Positions 33,815 through 43,716 of a DNA stretch of 64,000 nt are shown here, piece after piece; the first letter of the stretch is position 1, and every line of letters begins with the position of its first letter. This DNA is from Pseudoflavonifractor sp. An85 (GTDB lineage Bacteria > Bacillota > Clostridia > Oscillospirales > Oscillospiraceae): contig NZ_NFHE01000005.1 in NCBI RefSeq assembly GCF_002161235.1, positions 1 through 64,000 on the forward strand, read 5' to 3'. Position numbers and translations under genes: made by a program. The notes beneath the pieces were generated by a model. That model was not told the origin of the DNA. It ran no database searches and worked only from the letters and a program-made list of their open reading frames with translations.

Positions 33815-34309
33815 ATGGCAAAGAAAAAAGAGGAAAAAACCAACGTTATGCGGGTTCTGGAGCAGAAAAAGGTACCCTATCAGGGCCACACTTATCCTCA
33901 CGATGGGGAGACCGCCCCGGATGGGGTGAGCGTAGCCCAGAGTATGGGCCAGGACCCTGCCTGCGTGTTTAAAACCCTGGTGACCCGTGGGGCCTCTGGG
34001 GGATATTATGTGTTTGATATTCCGGTGGCTGCCACCTTGGATTTGAAGAAGGCGGCAAAGGCGGTGGGGGAGAAGTCGGTGGCCATGCTGCCCAGCAAAG
34101 AGCTGTTGCCTCTCACCGGCTACGTCCACGGCGGCTGTTCTCCGGTGGGAATGAAAAAACAGTTTCCCACCGTGTTCCATGAAAGCTGCCTGGACCAGAA
34201 CACCATCTATGTGTCCGCCGGAAAGATTGGGTTTCAGGTGGAAGTGGCGCCCCAGGCTCTCATGGATCTGGTGCGTGCCACAGCTGCCGATGTGATTGTG
34301 GATGAATAG
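33815..34309 (+). CDS. ybaK: Cys-tRNA(Pro)/Cys-tRNA(Cys) deacylase (YbaK/EbsC type)
   Basis: Removes cysteine mis-loaded on tRNA-Pro. 164 residues with the YbaK/ProX fold: KTNVMRVLEQKKVPYQGHTY, the conserved FKTLVTRG (catalytic Lys region) and GYVHGGCSPVGMKKQFPT. ATG 33815 lies 7 bases after uvrB; the GACTGAACAGA region overlaps the uvrB stop, so coupling to uvrB is probable. No anomaly seen. Confidence 0.92.
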   Translation: MAKKKEEKTNVMRVLEQKKVPYQGHTYPHDGETAPDGVSVAQSMGQDPACVFKTLVTRGASGGYYVFDIPVAATLDLKKAAKAVGEKSVAMLPSKELLPLTGYVHGGCSPVGMKKQFPTVFHESCLDQNTIYVSAGKIGFQVEVAPQALMDLVRATAADVIVDE

Positions 34310-34321
34310 GGGAGAAGAAAT

Positions 34322-35332
34322 ATGAACATGGTAACATTGGGAAACACCGGACTGAAGGTATCGGCCATCTCCTTTGGTGGCATCCCCATCCAGCGCTCCG
34401 ATGCGGCCAACACTCTGGCGGTGGTGGACGAACTGGAGAAGTTCGGCATCAATTTCATTGATACCGCCCGGGGTTATACGGTGTCCGAGGAATATCTGGG
34501 TGCTGCCCTGAAGGGCCGCCGGGAGAAATTCATTCTGGCCACCAAGTCCATGTCTCGCACCCGGGAGGCCATGGCCCGAGACATTGACATCAGCCTGGGC
34601 AACCTGCAAACCGACTACATCGATCTGTACCAGATTCACAACCTGCCATTGAAGAACTTTGACCAGGTCTTTGGCCCCGACGGAGCCTATGAGGCTCTGG
34701 CTGAGGCCAAAGCGGCAGGGAAGATTGGACACATTGGAGCCACCGCCCACTCCCTGGACGCTCTTCGTCTGCTGGTGGAGGAGCACGCCCATCAGATCGA
34801 GACTGTGATGTTCCCCTACAACATCGTGGAGATGCAGGGCCATGAGGTGCTGGCCCTGGCCCGAGAAAAGGGCATTGGCACCATCGCCATGAAGCCCATG
34901 GCGGGCGGAAATCTGGAGGACTGGAATCTGGCCCTGCGCTTCGTTGCCGCCTCTGGGGTGATGGATGTGTCCATCCCCGGCATGGGCAGCGTGGAGGAAG
35001 TGCAGCGCAACGCTCAGGTGGATTTGACCACTCCTTTGACCCAGGCCGAGCTGGAGGAGTGCCAGCGCATTCGGGCCGAGCTGGGCACCCACTTCTGCCG
35101 CCGCTGCGGCTATTGCGCCCCCTGCACCGTGGGCATGGACATCCCGTCCCAGTTCCTCATGGCCAACTACGCCCGCCGCTACGGCCTGGCCGACTGGGCG
35201 GTGAGCCGCTATCAGTCTCTGGCCCACCACGCCGGAGAGTGCGTGGAGTGTGGTGCCTGTGAGACACGTTGCCCCTACGAGCTGCCCATCCGGGAAATGC
35301 TTCGTGACGTGGCAAAGGAATTTGGCTACTAA
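34322..35332 (+). CDS. Aldo/keto reductase with C-terminal ferredoxin-type [4Fe-4S] domain
   Basis: 336 residues. Residues 1-~250 form an aldo/keto reductase barrel ([49 protein letters not shown]). The C-terminus carries C259-x2-C262-x2-C265-x2-C268 and C307-x2-C310-x2-C313-x3-C317-P, ligands for one or two [4Fe-4S] clusters. This fusion is common in anaerobes and suggests electron transfer between NAD(P)H or ferredoxin and an unknown substrate. ATG 34322 follows GGGGAGAAG. Confidence 0.9.
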   Translation: MNMVTLGNTGLKVSAISFGGIPIQRSDAANTLAVVDELEKFGINFIDTARGYTVSEEYLGAALKGRREKFILATKSMSRTREAMARDIDISLGNLQTDYIDLYQIHNLPLKNFDQVFGPDGAYEALAEAKAAGKIGHIGATAHSLDALRLLVEEHAHQIETVMFPYNIVEMQGHEVLALAREKGIGTIAMKPMAGGNLEDWNLALRFVAASGVMDVSIPGMGSVEEVQRNAQVDLTTPLTQAELEECQRIRAELGTHFCRRCGYCAPCTVGMDIPSQFLMANYARRYGLADWAVSRYQSLAHHAGECVECGACETRCPYELPIREMLRDVAKEFGY

Positions 35333-35365
35333 TGGTAGCCTGTAAACTTGAAGGAGACCCAACCC

Positions 35366-38206
35366 ATGCTAGACCATATTTTGATCAAGGGCGCCCGAGA
35401 GAACAACTTAAAAAACATTGACGTGGAGATTCCCCGGGACAAGCTGGTGGTGCTCACGGGCCTGTCTGGCTCGGGCAAATCCTCCCTGGCCTTTGAGACC
35501 TTGTATGCAGAAGGACAGCGCCGCTATGTGGAATCCCTGTCCTCCTATGCCCGTATGTTCTTGGGGCAGATGGAAAAGCCGGATGTGGACTACATCGAGG
35601 GTCTGTCCCCGGCTATCTCCATTGATCAAAAGACCACCTCCAAAAACCCCCGCTCCACCGTAGGCACGGTGACGGAGATTTACGACTACCTGCGTCTGCT
35701 GTGGGCTCGGGTGGGTACCCCCCACTGTCCCAAGTGTGGCAAGGAGATCCACCAGCAGACCATTGACCAGATCATCGATCAGGTGTTGGCGCTGCCCCAG
35801 GCCACCCGCATTCAGGTATTGGCCCCCGTCATCCGGGGGAAAAAGGGCGAGCACGCCAAGGTGCTGGAGGATGCCCGCCGATCCGGCTACGTCCGGGTGC
35901 GCATTGACGGCGCTTTGTATGATCTGTCCGAGGAGATCAAGCTGGAGAAGAACAAGAAGCACAACATTGAGATCGTGGTGGACCGTCTGGTCATCCGGGA
36001 GGACATCACCCGCCGCCTTACCGACTCGGTGGAGACCGCCACCGCTCTGTCCGGCGGTGTGGTCATCGTCAACCTGGTGGAGAAGGATGAGGATCTGCTC
36101 TTCTCCCAGAACTACGCCTGTGAGGACTGCGGCATCTCCATTGAGGAGCTCACCCCCCGTATGTTCTCCTTCAACAACCCCTTTGGAGCCTGTCCCACCT
36201 GTACCGGCCTGGGGGCGCAGCTGAAGGTGGACCCGGATCTCATCATCCCCAACCGCAGCCTGTCCATTTTGGAGGGGGCTATCACCGCCTCCGGGTGGAA
36301 CAACATCAAGTCTGACGGCATTTCCCGCATGTACTTTGATGCCCTGGCGGCCAAATACCACTTTAAACTCACCGATCCCATTGAGAAACTCACTCCGGAA
36401 GTGCTGGACATCATCCTGTATGGCACCCGTGGCGAGAAGCTCACCATCCACTACGACCAGCCCCGGGGTAAGGGAGTTCTGTACCAGCCCTTTGAGGGTG
36501 TGATCAACAACCTGGAGCGTCGGTACAAGGAGACCCAGTCGGACGCCATGAAGCGGGAAATTGAGGAGTGCATGAGCGAGTCCCCCTGTCCCGATTGTCA
36601 CGGGCAGCGGCTGCGCCCGGAGTCTCTGGCGGTGACGGTGGGGGGCATTTCCATCCACCAGTTCTGCGAGATGCCGGTGGACGAGGCTCTGGCCTTTCTG
36701 GACACCATCACTCTCACCGAAACCCAGATGATGATTGCCGACCGCATTTTGCGGGAAATCCGGGAGCGGCTGGGATTTTTGAAGAGCGTGGGTCTGCAAT
36801 ACTTGACCCTGAGCCGTCAGGCAGGCACTCTGTCCGGCGGTGAGAGCCAGCGCATTCGTCTGGCCACCCAGATTGGATCCTCCCTCATGGGGGTGCTGTA
36901 TATTTTGGACGAGCCCTCCATTGGCCTGCACCAGCGGGACAATGACCTGCTGCTGGGTACGTTGAAGCACCTGCGGGATTTGGGCAACACCCTCATTGTG
37001 GTGGAGCACGACGAGGACACCATGCGGGCAGCCGACTATATCATCGACATTGGCCCTGGGGCCGGTGTCCACGGCGGCCAGGTGGTGGCCTGCGGCACGG
37101 CCAAAGAGGTGATGGATACTCCCGGTTCCATCACTGGCGACTACCTGTCCGGACGGAAAAAGGTGCCCATCCCGGAACACCGTCGAGAGGGTAACGGCAA
37201 AGTGCTGCGGGTGCTGGGTGCCAGTGAGCACAACCTGCGCCACATTGATGTGGATTTCCCCTTGGGTACGTTTATCGCTGTGACTGGCGTATCCGGCTCG
37301 GGTAAATCTTCCCTGGTCAATGAGATTTTGTACAAGAGATTGGGAGCGGAACTCAACCGCACCAAGGCCCGACCGGGCAAGCACGATGGCATCGAGGGCA
37401 TCCAGCATCTGGATAAGGTCATCGCCATTGACCAGTCTCCCATTGGGCGTACCCCTCGGTCCAATCCTGCCACCTATACGGGGCTGTTTGGAGATATCCG
37501 GGACCTGTTTGCCTCCACTCCCGATGCCAAAAGCCGTGGCTATGGCCCGGGTCGGTTCTCCTTCAATGTCCGGGGCGGACGATGCGAGGCCTGTGCCGGT
37601 GATGGCCTTCTGAAAATTGAAATGCACTTTTTGCCCGACATCTATGTGCCCTGCGAGGTGTGTAAAGGCAAGCGATACAACCGGGAGACCCTGGAAGTGC
37701 GCTACAAGGGCAAGAACATCCATGAAGTGCTGGAAATGACGGTAGAGGAGGCTCTGGGCTTCTTTGAGAATTTGCCCCGGCTGAAAAATAAGCTCCAGAC
37801 CCTCATGGACGTGGGACTGGGCTATGTCAAGCTGGGCCAGCCCTCCACTACCTTGTCCGGCGGAGAGGCCCAGCGGGTGAAGCTGGCCACGGAGCTGGCC
37901 AAGCGTTCCACCGGTTCCACCATCTATATCCTGGACGAGCCCACCACAGGTCTGCACACCGCCGACGTGCATCAACTGGTGGATGTGCTCCAACGTTTGG
38001 TGGAGGCTGGGAACACGGTGGTGGTCATTGAGCACAATCTGGACGTCATCAAGACCGCTGACTACCTGGTGGATTTAGGCCCCGAAGGGGGCGCCGGGGG
38101 CGGCACCGTGGTGTGTTGCGGTACCCCGGAACAGGTGGCCCAGTGTCCAGAGAGCTATACGGGCCGCTACCTGAAACAAATTTTAGAAAAAGACAGAGGA
38201 GTTTAA
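35366..38206 (+). CDS. uvrA: UvrABC excinuclease subunit A
   Basis: Damage-sensing ATPase of nucleotide excision repair. 946 residues with two ABC modules: Walker [21 protein letters not shown] and [16 protein letters not shown], signature motifs [17 protein letters not shown] and [15 protein letters not shown], and two Cys4 zinc modules ([10 protein letters not shown]...[14 protein letters not shown]...CEVC). ATG 35366 follows AAGGAG at 35351-35356; the frame opens 18 bases earlier without a site. It reads into the small export-protein gene 3 bases after its stop. Confidence 0.96.
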   Translation: MLDHILIKGARENNLKNIDVEIPRDKLVVLTGLSGSGKSSLAFETLYAEGQRRYVESLSSYARMFLGQMEKPDVDYIEGLSPAISIDQKTTSKNPRSTVGTVTEIYDYLRLLWARVGTPHCPKCGKEIHQQTIDQIIDQVLALPQATRIQVLAPVIRGKKGEHAKVLEDARRSGYVRVRIDGALYDLSEEIKLEKNKKHNIEIVVDRLVIREDITRRLTDSVETATALSGGVVIVNLVEKDEDLLFSQNYACEDCGISIEELTPRMFSFNNPFGACPTCTGLGAQLKVDPDLIIPNRSLSILEGAITASGWNNIKSDGISRMYFDALAAKYHFKLTDPIEKLTPEVLDIILYGTRGEKLTIHYDQPRGKGVLYQPFEGVINNLERRYKETQSDAMKREIEECMSESPCPDCHGQRLRPESLAVTVGGISIHQFCEMPVDEALAFLDTITLTETQMMIADRILREIRERLGFLKSVGLQYLTLSRQAGTLSGGESQRIRLATQIGSSLMGVLYILDEPSIGLHQRDNDLLLGTLKHLRDLGNTLIVVEHDEDTMRAADYIIDIGPGAGVHGGQVVACGTAKEVMDTPGSITGDYLSGRKKVPIPEHRREGNGKVLRVLGASEHNLRHIDVDFPLGTFIAVTGVSGSGKSSLVNEILYKRLGAELNRTKARPGKHDGIEGIQHLDKVIAIDQSPIGRTPRSNPATYTGLFGDIRDLFASTPDAKSRGYGPGRFSFNVRGGRCEACAGDGLLKIEMHFLPDIYVPCEVCKGKRYNRETLEVRYKGKNIHEVLEMTVEEALGFFENLPRLKNKLQTLMDVGLGYVKLGQPSTTLSGGEAQRVKLATELAKRSTGSTIYILDEPTTGLHTADVHQLVDVLQRLVEAGNTVVVIEHNLDVIKTADYLVDLGPEGGAGGGTVVCCGTPEQVAQCPESYTGRYLKQILEKDRGV

Positions 38207-38209
38207 GAG

Positions 38210-38695
38210 ATGGATTTGATGCAATGGCTGACCACCGACCTCAATGGTGAGTTTGTGCTCACGCTGCTGGTATCCATGGTACCGGTGATCGAGTTGCGAG
38301 GGGGCATTCCCTTTGGTGTGGCTGCGGGACTGCCCGTGTGGGCGGCGTATCTGGCAGCTGTGATTGGAAACTTGATCCCGGTACCCTTTATTGTGGTGTA
38401 TATTCGCCGCATTTTCATGTTTATGCGCCAGCATATGCCCCGGCTCAACAGCCTGGTGGACAAGATGGAGCAGAAGGCCCATCTGAAAAGCGCCTCAGTG
38501 CTCAAGTACCAGTACTTGGGGTTGGCCATCTTTGTGGCTATTCCGCTGCCTGGAACCGGAGCCTGGACCGGGGCCTTGGTGGCAGCGTTCCTGGACATGC
38601 GCTTAAATAGGGCGATGCCCTCCATTGCTGGAGGCGTATTGTCTGCGGGTTTGATCATCAGCATCCTCTCTTACGGAGTGAAGAGTCTGTTTTAA
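38210..38695 (+). CDS. Small multidrug-export-type membrane protein (Sm_multidrug_ex family)
   Basis: 161 residues, four or so hydrophobic segments, with the family signature SMVPVIELRGGIPFGVAAGL and IFVAIPLPGTGAWTGALVAAF. The family name comes from early annotation; transport of drugs is not established, and DedA-like membrane functions are another possibility. ATG 38210 is 3 bases after uvrA, with AGAGGAG inside the end of uvrA, so it is translationally linked to it. Confidence 0.85.
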   Translation: MDLMQWLTTDLNGEFVLTLLVSMVPVIELRGGIPFGVAAGLPVWAAYLAAVIGNLIPVPFIVVYIRRIFMFMRQHMPRLNSLVDKMEQKAHLKSASVLKYQYLGLAIFVAIPLPGTGAWTGALVAAFLDMRLNRAMPSIAGGVLSAGLIISILSYGVKSLF

Positions 38696-38733
38696 AGAAT
38701 ATCCTGTGACCACCTGTGCTTAGAGGGCATAGA

Positions 38734-39045
38734 ATGGCCCAAAGGTGGTGGTTGGTTGTGGGAGTGTATCTGGTTTTGGGGCTGCTGGCAGCCCTGGGAC
38801 TATTGGGAGTGTGCTGGCTTTTGCTGGGCAGATTGCTTATGCCCATCCCTTTGGACCTTACCGTGTCTCTGACGGGACATGGGGATGGGGAGGGACTGGA
38901 ACAGGGGGTCAAAGCTCTGCACTGGCTGCGCCGTACTGGCCTGTGGCGGGGAAACATCGTCATCCGTGACGGCGGCATGTCCCCCCAAGGGCTGGCCGTG
39001 GCTCGACGCCTGGTGGAGGACTACCAGGCACAATTGAACATGTAA
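38734..39045 (+). CDS. Hypothetical single-pass membrane protein
   Basis: 103 residues; ATG 38734 with AGAGGG 6-7 bases upstream. One long hydrophobic segment (about residues 6-35), then a ~65-residue soluble tail with LTVSLTGHGDGEGLEQGVKA and a basic C-terminus. I recognise no family. It follows the Sm_multidrug_ex gene by 38 bases in the same direction and ends just before a 14-bp hairpin. Reading-frame quality (ribosome binding site, base use) supports a real gene; function unknown. Confidence 0.65.
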   Translation: MAQRWWLVVGVYLVLGLLAALGLLGVCWLLLGRLLMPIPLDLTVSLTGHGDGEGLEQGVKALHWLRRTGLWRGNIVIRDGGMSPQGLAVARRLVEDYQAQLNM

Positions 39046-39049
39046 TACC

Positions 39050-39080
39050 TAAGCCCCCCAGAAATCTTCTGGGGGGCTTA
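39050..39080 (+). terminator. Stem-loop between the hypothetical membrane protein and the M32 peptidase
   Basis: Perfect 14-bp inverted repeat (39050-39063 with 39067-39080, 3-nt loop) with six consecutive C/G pairs but no T tract. It ends 20 bases before the next start codon, so it could be a terminator or a structured 5' leader. Confidence 0.6.
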
Positions 39081-39099
39081 TACGAAAGGAATGATCGCT

Positions 39100-40596
39100 A
39101 TGGAGATACAACAGGCCATTGAAAAGCTGGACGAGCTGCAAAAGAAGCTCTATGCCTACACGGTAGCCCAATCCTCCCTGTACTTAGATGGTGTCACCGT
39201 GGCCCCTCGGGATACCTCAGCCGGGCGCGGCGTAGCCCTGGGCATTTTGGCTGGAGAGCAGCACAAGACCCTGTCCGACCCGCAGGTGGGAGAGATGCTG
39301 GAGGTACTGGCCCAAGCCGGGGAGCAGCTCACGGGGGAGCAGCGCCGCCAGGTGGAGCTACTGGGCCGGGAATATCGCCAACTCTCTCGCATCCCTGCCC
39401 AGGAGTACATGGAGTACGCCATGCTGGTCAACGAGGCCAGTGACGTGTGGCACCGGGCCAAGGAGACCAACGATTTCCCCCTCTTTGCGCCTCTGCTGGA
39501 GAAGCTGGTGGATTACAACCGCCGCTTTGCCGGGTACTATGACCCCAACAAAGCCCCCTATGATGCTCTGCTCAACGAGTACGAGCGGGGAGCCAACATG
39601 GAGCAGCTGGATCGGTTTTTTGCCACCGTGCGGGACAAGCTGGTACCCCTCATTCACGCCATTGGGGAGAAGGAACAGCCGGACGTGAGCTTCCTCCACC
39701 GCCACTACCCGGTGGAGGCCCAGCGCAAGTTCTCCGACTACCTCATGGAGGTCATGGGCCTGGATCGGGCTCACTGCGCCATTGGGGAGACGGAGCATCC
39801 CTTCACCCTCAATTTCAACAGTCAGGATGTGCGCATCACCACCCACTACTTGGAGGACGATGTGGCCAGCTCCATGTATTCCGTCATTCACGAGGGTGGA
39901 CACGCCCGGTATGAGCTGGACGTGAACCCCGCCTATGATTACACCTGCCTGAGTGGCGGCTCCTCCATGGGTGTTCACGAGAGCCAGTCCCGGTTCTATG
40001 AGAACCTCATTGGCCGCTCTTTACCCTTTATTGAGGCTATTTTCCCCAAAATGCAGGAGCTGTTCCCGGAGCAGCTGGCTGATGTCACCGCCCAGCAGAT
40101 GTACCGCGCGGTGAACATGGCCCAGCCCTCCCTCATCCGCACCGAGGCTGACGAGCTCACCTATTGCCTCCATGTCATGGTACGCTATGAGATGGAAAAG
40201 CAGCTCATCGGCGGCACCCTGGAGGTGAAGGATGTACCCGCAGAGTGGAACCGGCTGTACAAGGAGTATCTGGGTGTGGACGTACCCGACGACACCCGCG
40301 GCTGCTTGCAGGATTCCCACTGGTCCGGCGGCATGATTGGCTACTTCCCCTCCTATGCCCTGGGCAGCGCCTACGGAGCTCAGATGCTGCGCAACATGGA
40401 GCAGGATGTGGATGTGTGGGGCAGCGTGGCCCGGGGAGATCTGAGCCCCGTCACCCAGTGGCTCACAGAGAAAATCCACCGCTACGGACAGATGCTGGAC
40501 CCCAGGCAGCTGGTGCAGCAATCCTGCGGGGACTTTGACCCCACGGTGTACACCGACTATCTCGCGGAGAAGTACTCCAAACTTTACAACTTGTGA
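39100..40596 (+). CDS. M32-family metallo-carboxypeptidase
   Basis: Cytoplasmic zinc carboxypeptidase of the Taq/Pfu (M32) family, 498 residues. The zinc motif is HEGGH (H264-H268) within VIHEGGHARYELDV; other conserved segments are DVRITTHYLEDD, GVHESQSRFYENLIGR and SLIRTEADELTYCLHVMVRYE. ATG 39100 has AAGGA 9 bases upstream; ATG 39091 is too close to that site. The neighbouring UPF0340 gene follows at 10 bases. Confidence 0.93.
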   Translation: MEIQQAIEKLDELQKKLYAYTVAQSSLYLDGVTVAPRDTSAGRGVALGILAGEQHKTLSDPQVGEMLEVLAQAGEQLTGEQRRQVELLGREYRQLSRIPAQEYMEYAMLVNEASDVWHRAKETNDFPLFAPLLEKLVDYNRRFAGYYDPNKAPYDALLNEYERGANMEQLDRFFATVRDKLVPLIHAIGEKEQPDVSFLHRHYPVEAQRKFSDYLMEVMGLDRAHCAIGETEHPFTLNFNSQDVRITTHYLEDDVASSMYSVIHEGGHARYELDVNPAYDYTCLSGGSSMGVHESQSRFYENLIGRSLPFIEAIFPKMQELFPEQLADVTAQQMYRAVNMAQPSLIRTEADELTYCLHVMVRYEMEKQLIGGTLEVKDVPAEWNRLYKEYLGVDVPDDTRGCLQDSHWSGGMIGYFPSYALGSAYGAQMLRNMEQDVDVWGSVARGDLSPVTQWLTEKIHRYGQMLDPRQLVQQSCGDFDPTVYTDYLAEKYSKLYNL

Positions 40597-40606
40597 GGTG
40601 ACAGAT

Positions 40607-41167
40607 ATGACGTGGACCTTGGAACAGATTGAGGAACAGAGCCGACAGGCAGCCACCCAGCTGCTGGATGTGGCGGGCATGGAGCCGGGCCAGATTTTGG
40701 TGGTAGGCTGTTCCTCCTCGGAGGTGGTGGGAGGTCACATTGGAAAGGCCTCCAGCCTGGAGACGGCCCAGGCCATCTTCCGGGGAATTTGGCCGGTGGC
40801 CCAGCAGCACGGCGTGTTTTTGGCCGCCCAGTGCTGCGAGCACCTGAACCGAGCCCTCATTGTGGAGCGGGCGTGCGCGGAGAAGTACGGTTACGAGCCG
40901 GTTTGTGTGGTACCCCAGCCCAAGGCGGGAGGCTCCTTTGCCACCACAGCCTGGGTCCAGTTTGACCACCCGGTGGCGGTGGAGCATATCCGGGCCCACG
41001 CTGGGCTGGATATTGGCGGAACCCTCATTGGGATGCACTTGAAGGACGTGGCTGTGCCAGTGCGTCTGAGCCTGAACCACATCGGGGAGGGGCTGCTGCT
41101 GTGCGCCCGCACCCGGCCCAAGTTTATTGGCGGAAGCCGAGCGGTGTACGATGGAGAGCCCCGGTAA
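40607..41167 (+). CDS. UPF0340/TIGR01440 family protein (YwlG-like)
   Basis: 186 residues, with the family's N-terminal helix (WTLEQIEEQSRQAATQLLDV), VVGCSSSEVVGGHIGKASS, AAQCCEHLNRALIVER and a Gly-rich centre, GLDIGGTLIGMHLKDVAVPV. The function of this widely conserved Firmicute family is not known. ATG 40607 follows GTGAGGTGA. The last 17 bases overlap the start of the XRE-TPR regulator, so the two are co-translated. Confidence 0.88.
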   Translation: MTWTLEQIEEQSRQAATQLLDVAGMEPGQILVVGCSSSEVVGGHIGKASSLETAQAIFRGIWPVAQQHGVFLAAQCCEHLNRALIVERACAEKYGYEPVCVVPQPKAGGSFATTAWVQFDHPVAVEHIRAHAGLDIGGTLIGMHLKDVAVPVRLSLNHIGEGLLLCARTRPKFIGGSRAVYDGEPR

Positions 41168-42311
41168 CCGCCTGTTTGCGGGGGCGGTCATCCGGGGCGA
41201 GCGGCTGCGCCGGGACTGGAGTCAGGAGGGGCTGTGCCGTGGCATTTGCACCGTGTCCTACCTCTCCAAAATCGAGCAGGGCAAGGCAGAGGGCAGCGGC
41301 GAGGTGCTGCGCCTACTGCTGGAGCGGCTGGATGTACCCTGGTACGAGGACCCAGAGACCCTGACGGCAGGGGAGAAGTGGGTGGAGCACTGCTATGAGG
41401 CGGTGCTGTCCTGCGAACCAGAGGACCACAGGGACCCGGCTCCGGAATTTGATGCCCTGGCACCCCGGCTTGCAAGCAGCCCCTATGGGCTGGACGTGGC
41501 AGTGCTGCGGGGCTTTGTCCACCCGGAACAGGCCGTGGAGGACATGGAGCTGGAGGAGTATCTGGACCGCCGCCAGCTGGCCCTGTGGCGGGTGCAGCAG
41601 CAACGCTACCAAGAGGCTTTGGACCTGTACCCCTGCGCCTATACCTGGCTTCGAGTGGGAATCGACCACTATTTCCGAGGGGACAGCTACACCGCTGCGG
41701 TGGAGTGCCTGAGCCAGGTCTACCAGCAGGCCAGTGAGCAGGGCTATGTGCGCTTGATGCTGCTGTCAAAGGTATATATGGGTAACTGCTACTGCGGTCA
41801 GTTCCAGGTGGAGCAGATGGAGGAGCAGTACCGGGTGGCCAAGCGGCTGATCCAGGCTTTGGGGGATGAGAGTACCCTGCGGGTCATGAACTACAATCAG
41901 GCCTCGGGATACCTGGGGCGGGGAGAATACCAGAAAGCCTATGCGTATTTCTCCACCGTGGATCAGCCCACGGGGATGGAACTGCAAAAGCTGGCCCTGT
42001 GCTGTGAGAAGCTGGGGTTGACCAGCCAAGCTTTGGAGGCGCTGGACCGGGCGGACAAGATAGACTGGCACTTTGAGCTGGGCCGTCCGATGTGCCATCT
42101 GGTGCGCTATCGCCTGGAGCATCCCGACTATCTGCATCACCCGGAATACGGCACGCAGCTCTTGCAGGTGTTTCAGGACTGCCGGGCTCAGCTCCCCATC
42201 AGCTTTGCGGCGTTCCACCTGCCCTGGGTGCTGGAATGGTACACCGCCAATCGGCAGTACCGCAGTGCCTACGAGCTTTTGCGGGATTTTCCCGTTAAGC
42301 CGGAATTATAA
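41151..42311 (+). CDS. XRE-HTH regulator with TPR-like repeats (Rgg/PlcR-type layout)
   Basis: 386 residues. Residues ~10-65 form an XRE helix-turn-helix (AVIRGERLRRDWSQEGLCRG, then CTVSYLSKIEQGKAEGS). The rest is all-helical with TPR-like repeats (YQEALDLYPCAYTWLRVGID, GEYQKAYAYFSTVDQ, LTSQALEALDRADKID). This arrangement is that of quorum-sensing Rgg/PlcR/NprR and of Clostridial HTH-TPR regulators that bind small peptides. No small secreted peptide gene is evident next to it. ATG 41151 overlaps the UPF0340 gene by 17 bases. Two paralogous membrane-anchored protein genes follow and are candidate targets. Confidence 0.82.
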   Translation: MESPGNRLFAGAVIRGERLRRDWSQEGLCRGICTVSYLSKIEQGKAEGSGEVLRLLLERLDVPWYEDPETLTAGEKWVEHCYEAVLSCEPEDHRDPAPEFDALAPRLASSPYGLDVAVLRGFVHPEQAVEDMELEEYLDRRQLALWRVQQQRYQEALDLYPCAYTWLRVGIDHYFRGDSYTAAVECLSQVYQQASEQGYVRLMLLSKVYMGNCYCGQFQVEQMEEQYRVAKRLIQALGDESTLRVMNYNQASGYLGRGEYQKAYAYFSTVDQPTGMELQKLALCCEKLGLTSQALEALDRADKIDWHFELGRPMCHLVRYRLEHPDYLHHPEYGTQLLQVFQDCRAQLPISFAAFHLPWVLEWYTANRQYRSAYELLRDFPVKPEL

Positions 42312-42458
42312 TGGCGTAAGGCCTCTCTACCAGAGAAAAATTTCTCAAGATTTGGGGCTTTTTCTCCTCTTACCCTCTGTGTTACCATAGGGGAGTATAG
42401 AAACATGTCTTTGGTCAGTCCGTTCCCTGGACCGAGTCTCAGCAAGGAGGTATCATCC

Positions 42459-43001
42459 ATGGAGAACATGTATGGAAACGTCATCCCTTTTCATGGACGC
42501 AAGCGGCCGAAAGGGCGGTTCACCATGGGCATTCTCATTGTCGTTGTAGTGGTGTTTTTTGTCCTGTGTCTGTATCCCCCGGTGCGCATGATGGCGCATA
42601 AGACCCAGTACAAGGAGTTTGTCACGGTGTTGTCCACGGCTACCTACCGTACCTCCTCCACCCAGGTGCTCACCGCACAGGTGGACGGCCAAACCCTGGC
42701 CATCAGCCAGGACAACGCCTACAAGCTGTGTGGGGCCATTGTCAAGCAGGGACCTTGCTATATTTCCAATGAACAGCCCCAGCGGGAGCCGGATGTGCGC
42801 CTGAGCTATGGCATCTACGGTACCATGGATCTGTGGGACGTACCTCTGGAAGACGACTCCAATGGCTTCTCCAACGGGGTGTACATCCACTTCACCTCGG
42901 ACACAGAGGACGTGGACTTCTCCTATCTTATGGTGGGTGACCCCTTGCGGGACCTTCTCACCGCCTACCTCTCCCCGGAACTGAACACCGTTTTGGACTG
43001 A
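42459..43001 (+). CDS. Membrane-anchored protein, paralogue 1 of a tandem pair
   Basis: 180 residues; ATG 42459 follows AAGGAGG. Layout: short N-terminus with MYGNVIP, a basic stretch (HGRKRPKGR), one membrane helix (about 22-42), then a ~135-residue extracytoplasmic domain. Shared with the next gene: MYxNV(I/V)P, a Y-P-V-R/A-R pattern after the helix, xQYKxxxxxLS, (A/R)xVDGxxLxIxxDNA, (M/V)xLWDV and DFSY(L/I). No known family recognised. The pair lies 147 bases downstream of the XRE-TPR regulator. Confidence 0.75.
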   Translation: MENMYGNVIPFHGRKRPKGRFTMGILIVVVVVFFVLCLYPPVRMMAHKTQYKEFVTVLSTATYRTSSTQVLTAQVDGQTLAISQDNAYKLCGAIVKQGPCYISNEQPQREPDVRLSYGIYGTMDLWDVPLEDDSNGFSNGVYIHFTSDTEDVDFSYLMVGDPLRDLLTAYLSPELNTVLD

Positions 43002-43021
43002 TCCCCAGAAAGGAGCATACC

Positions 43022-43537
43022 ATGTCCGGCATGTATGAAAATGTTGTCCCCCGCAACCAGCGCCAGCCCCACAGCAAGCGTGGCTGGCTGGTGGGAATTG
43101 TGGTAGTGGCCGTGGTGGTACTGGTCGCTTGTATCTACCCCGTGGCCCGTACGCTTCTGCACCAATACCAGTACAAGCAGTATCTGGCCGCCCTCTCCTC
43201 CCAGACCACTCAGGTTTATACCAAGAACAATTTGCGAGCCGAAGTGGACGGCGTCTCCCTGCGTATTACCCCTGACAACGCTTTCACCATCTACAACACC
43301 ATGGTAGCTCTGGGCGCTGGGTCGGTGGCAGGACAGGCCCCGGAGGAGGCGCCCGTGGCCACCTTGTACTACGCCGACCAGGCGGTGATGCAGCTGTGGG
43401 ATGTGTCCACCGACGGCACCTCCCGGGTATATGTCTCCTTTGACGGCCCAGATCGGGACTTCTCCTATATCATCGGTGAAAAGGGGATGGAATACCTGAT
43501 GAAGCCCCTCTCTCCGGACCAAAATCCCGCTTGGTAG
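43022..43537 (+). CDS. Membrane-anchored protein, paralogue 2 of a tandem pair
   Basis: 171 residues; ATG 43022 follows AAAGGAG. Same plan as the gene 20 bases upstream: MYENVVP start, basic segment (QPHSKR), one membrane helix, extracytoplasmic domain with YKQYLAALSSQT, LRAEVDGVSLRITPDNAF, MQLWDV and DFSYIIG. Overall they look like divergent tandem duplicates (aligned by eye). A good terminator follows, so the two form a small operon. Function unknown. Confidence 0.75.
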   Translation: MSGMYENVVPRNQRQPHSKRGWLVGIVVVAVVVLVACIYPVARTLLHQYQYKQYLAALSSQTTQVYTKNNLRAEVDGVSLRITPDNAFTIYNTMVALGAGSVAGQAPEEAPVATLYYADQAVMQLWDVSTDGTSRVYVSFDGPDRDFSYIIGEKGMEYLMKPLSPDQNPAW

Positions 43538-43553
43538 TAATTGATACAAAAAA

Positions 43554-43593
43554 GGGTCTGTTGCAAAATCACAAATTTGCAGCAGACTCTTTT
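43554..43593 (+). terminator. Terminator of the paralogue pair
   Basis: 14-bp stem with two G-U pairs (43554-43567 with 43576-43589), then TTTT. Confidence 0.82.
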
Positions 43594-43716
43594 CGTTAGT
43601 CATGCATTTCTTTCAGCCTGTTGCGTGGGGTGGATTTGCCAACTTGAGCAGAAATGAGGGCGATATGTATGTTTCTGGGGTTTTGAGACAGAATACCAGA
43701 AAAGGAGGCGCACGCC

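Noticed and set aside
35408-38035. Open frame of about 875 codons on the minus strand
   Set aside because: Shadow of uvrA on the opposite strand; no known motif or ribosome binding site.
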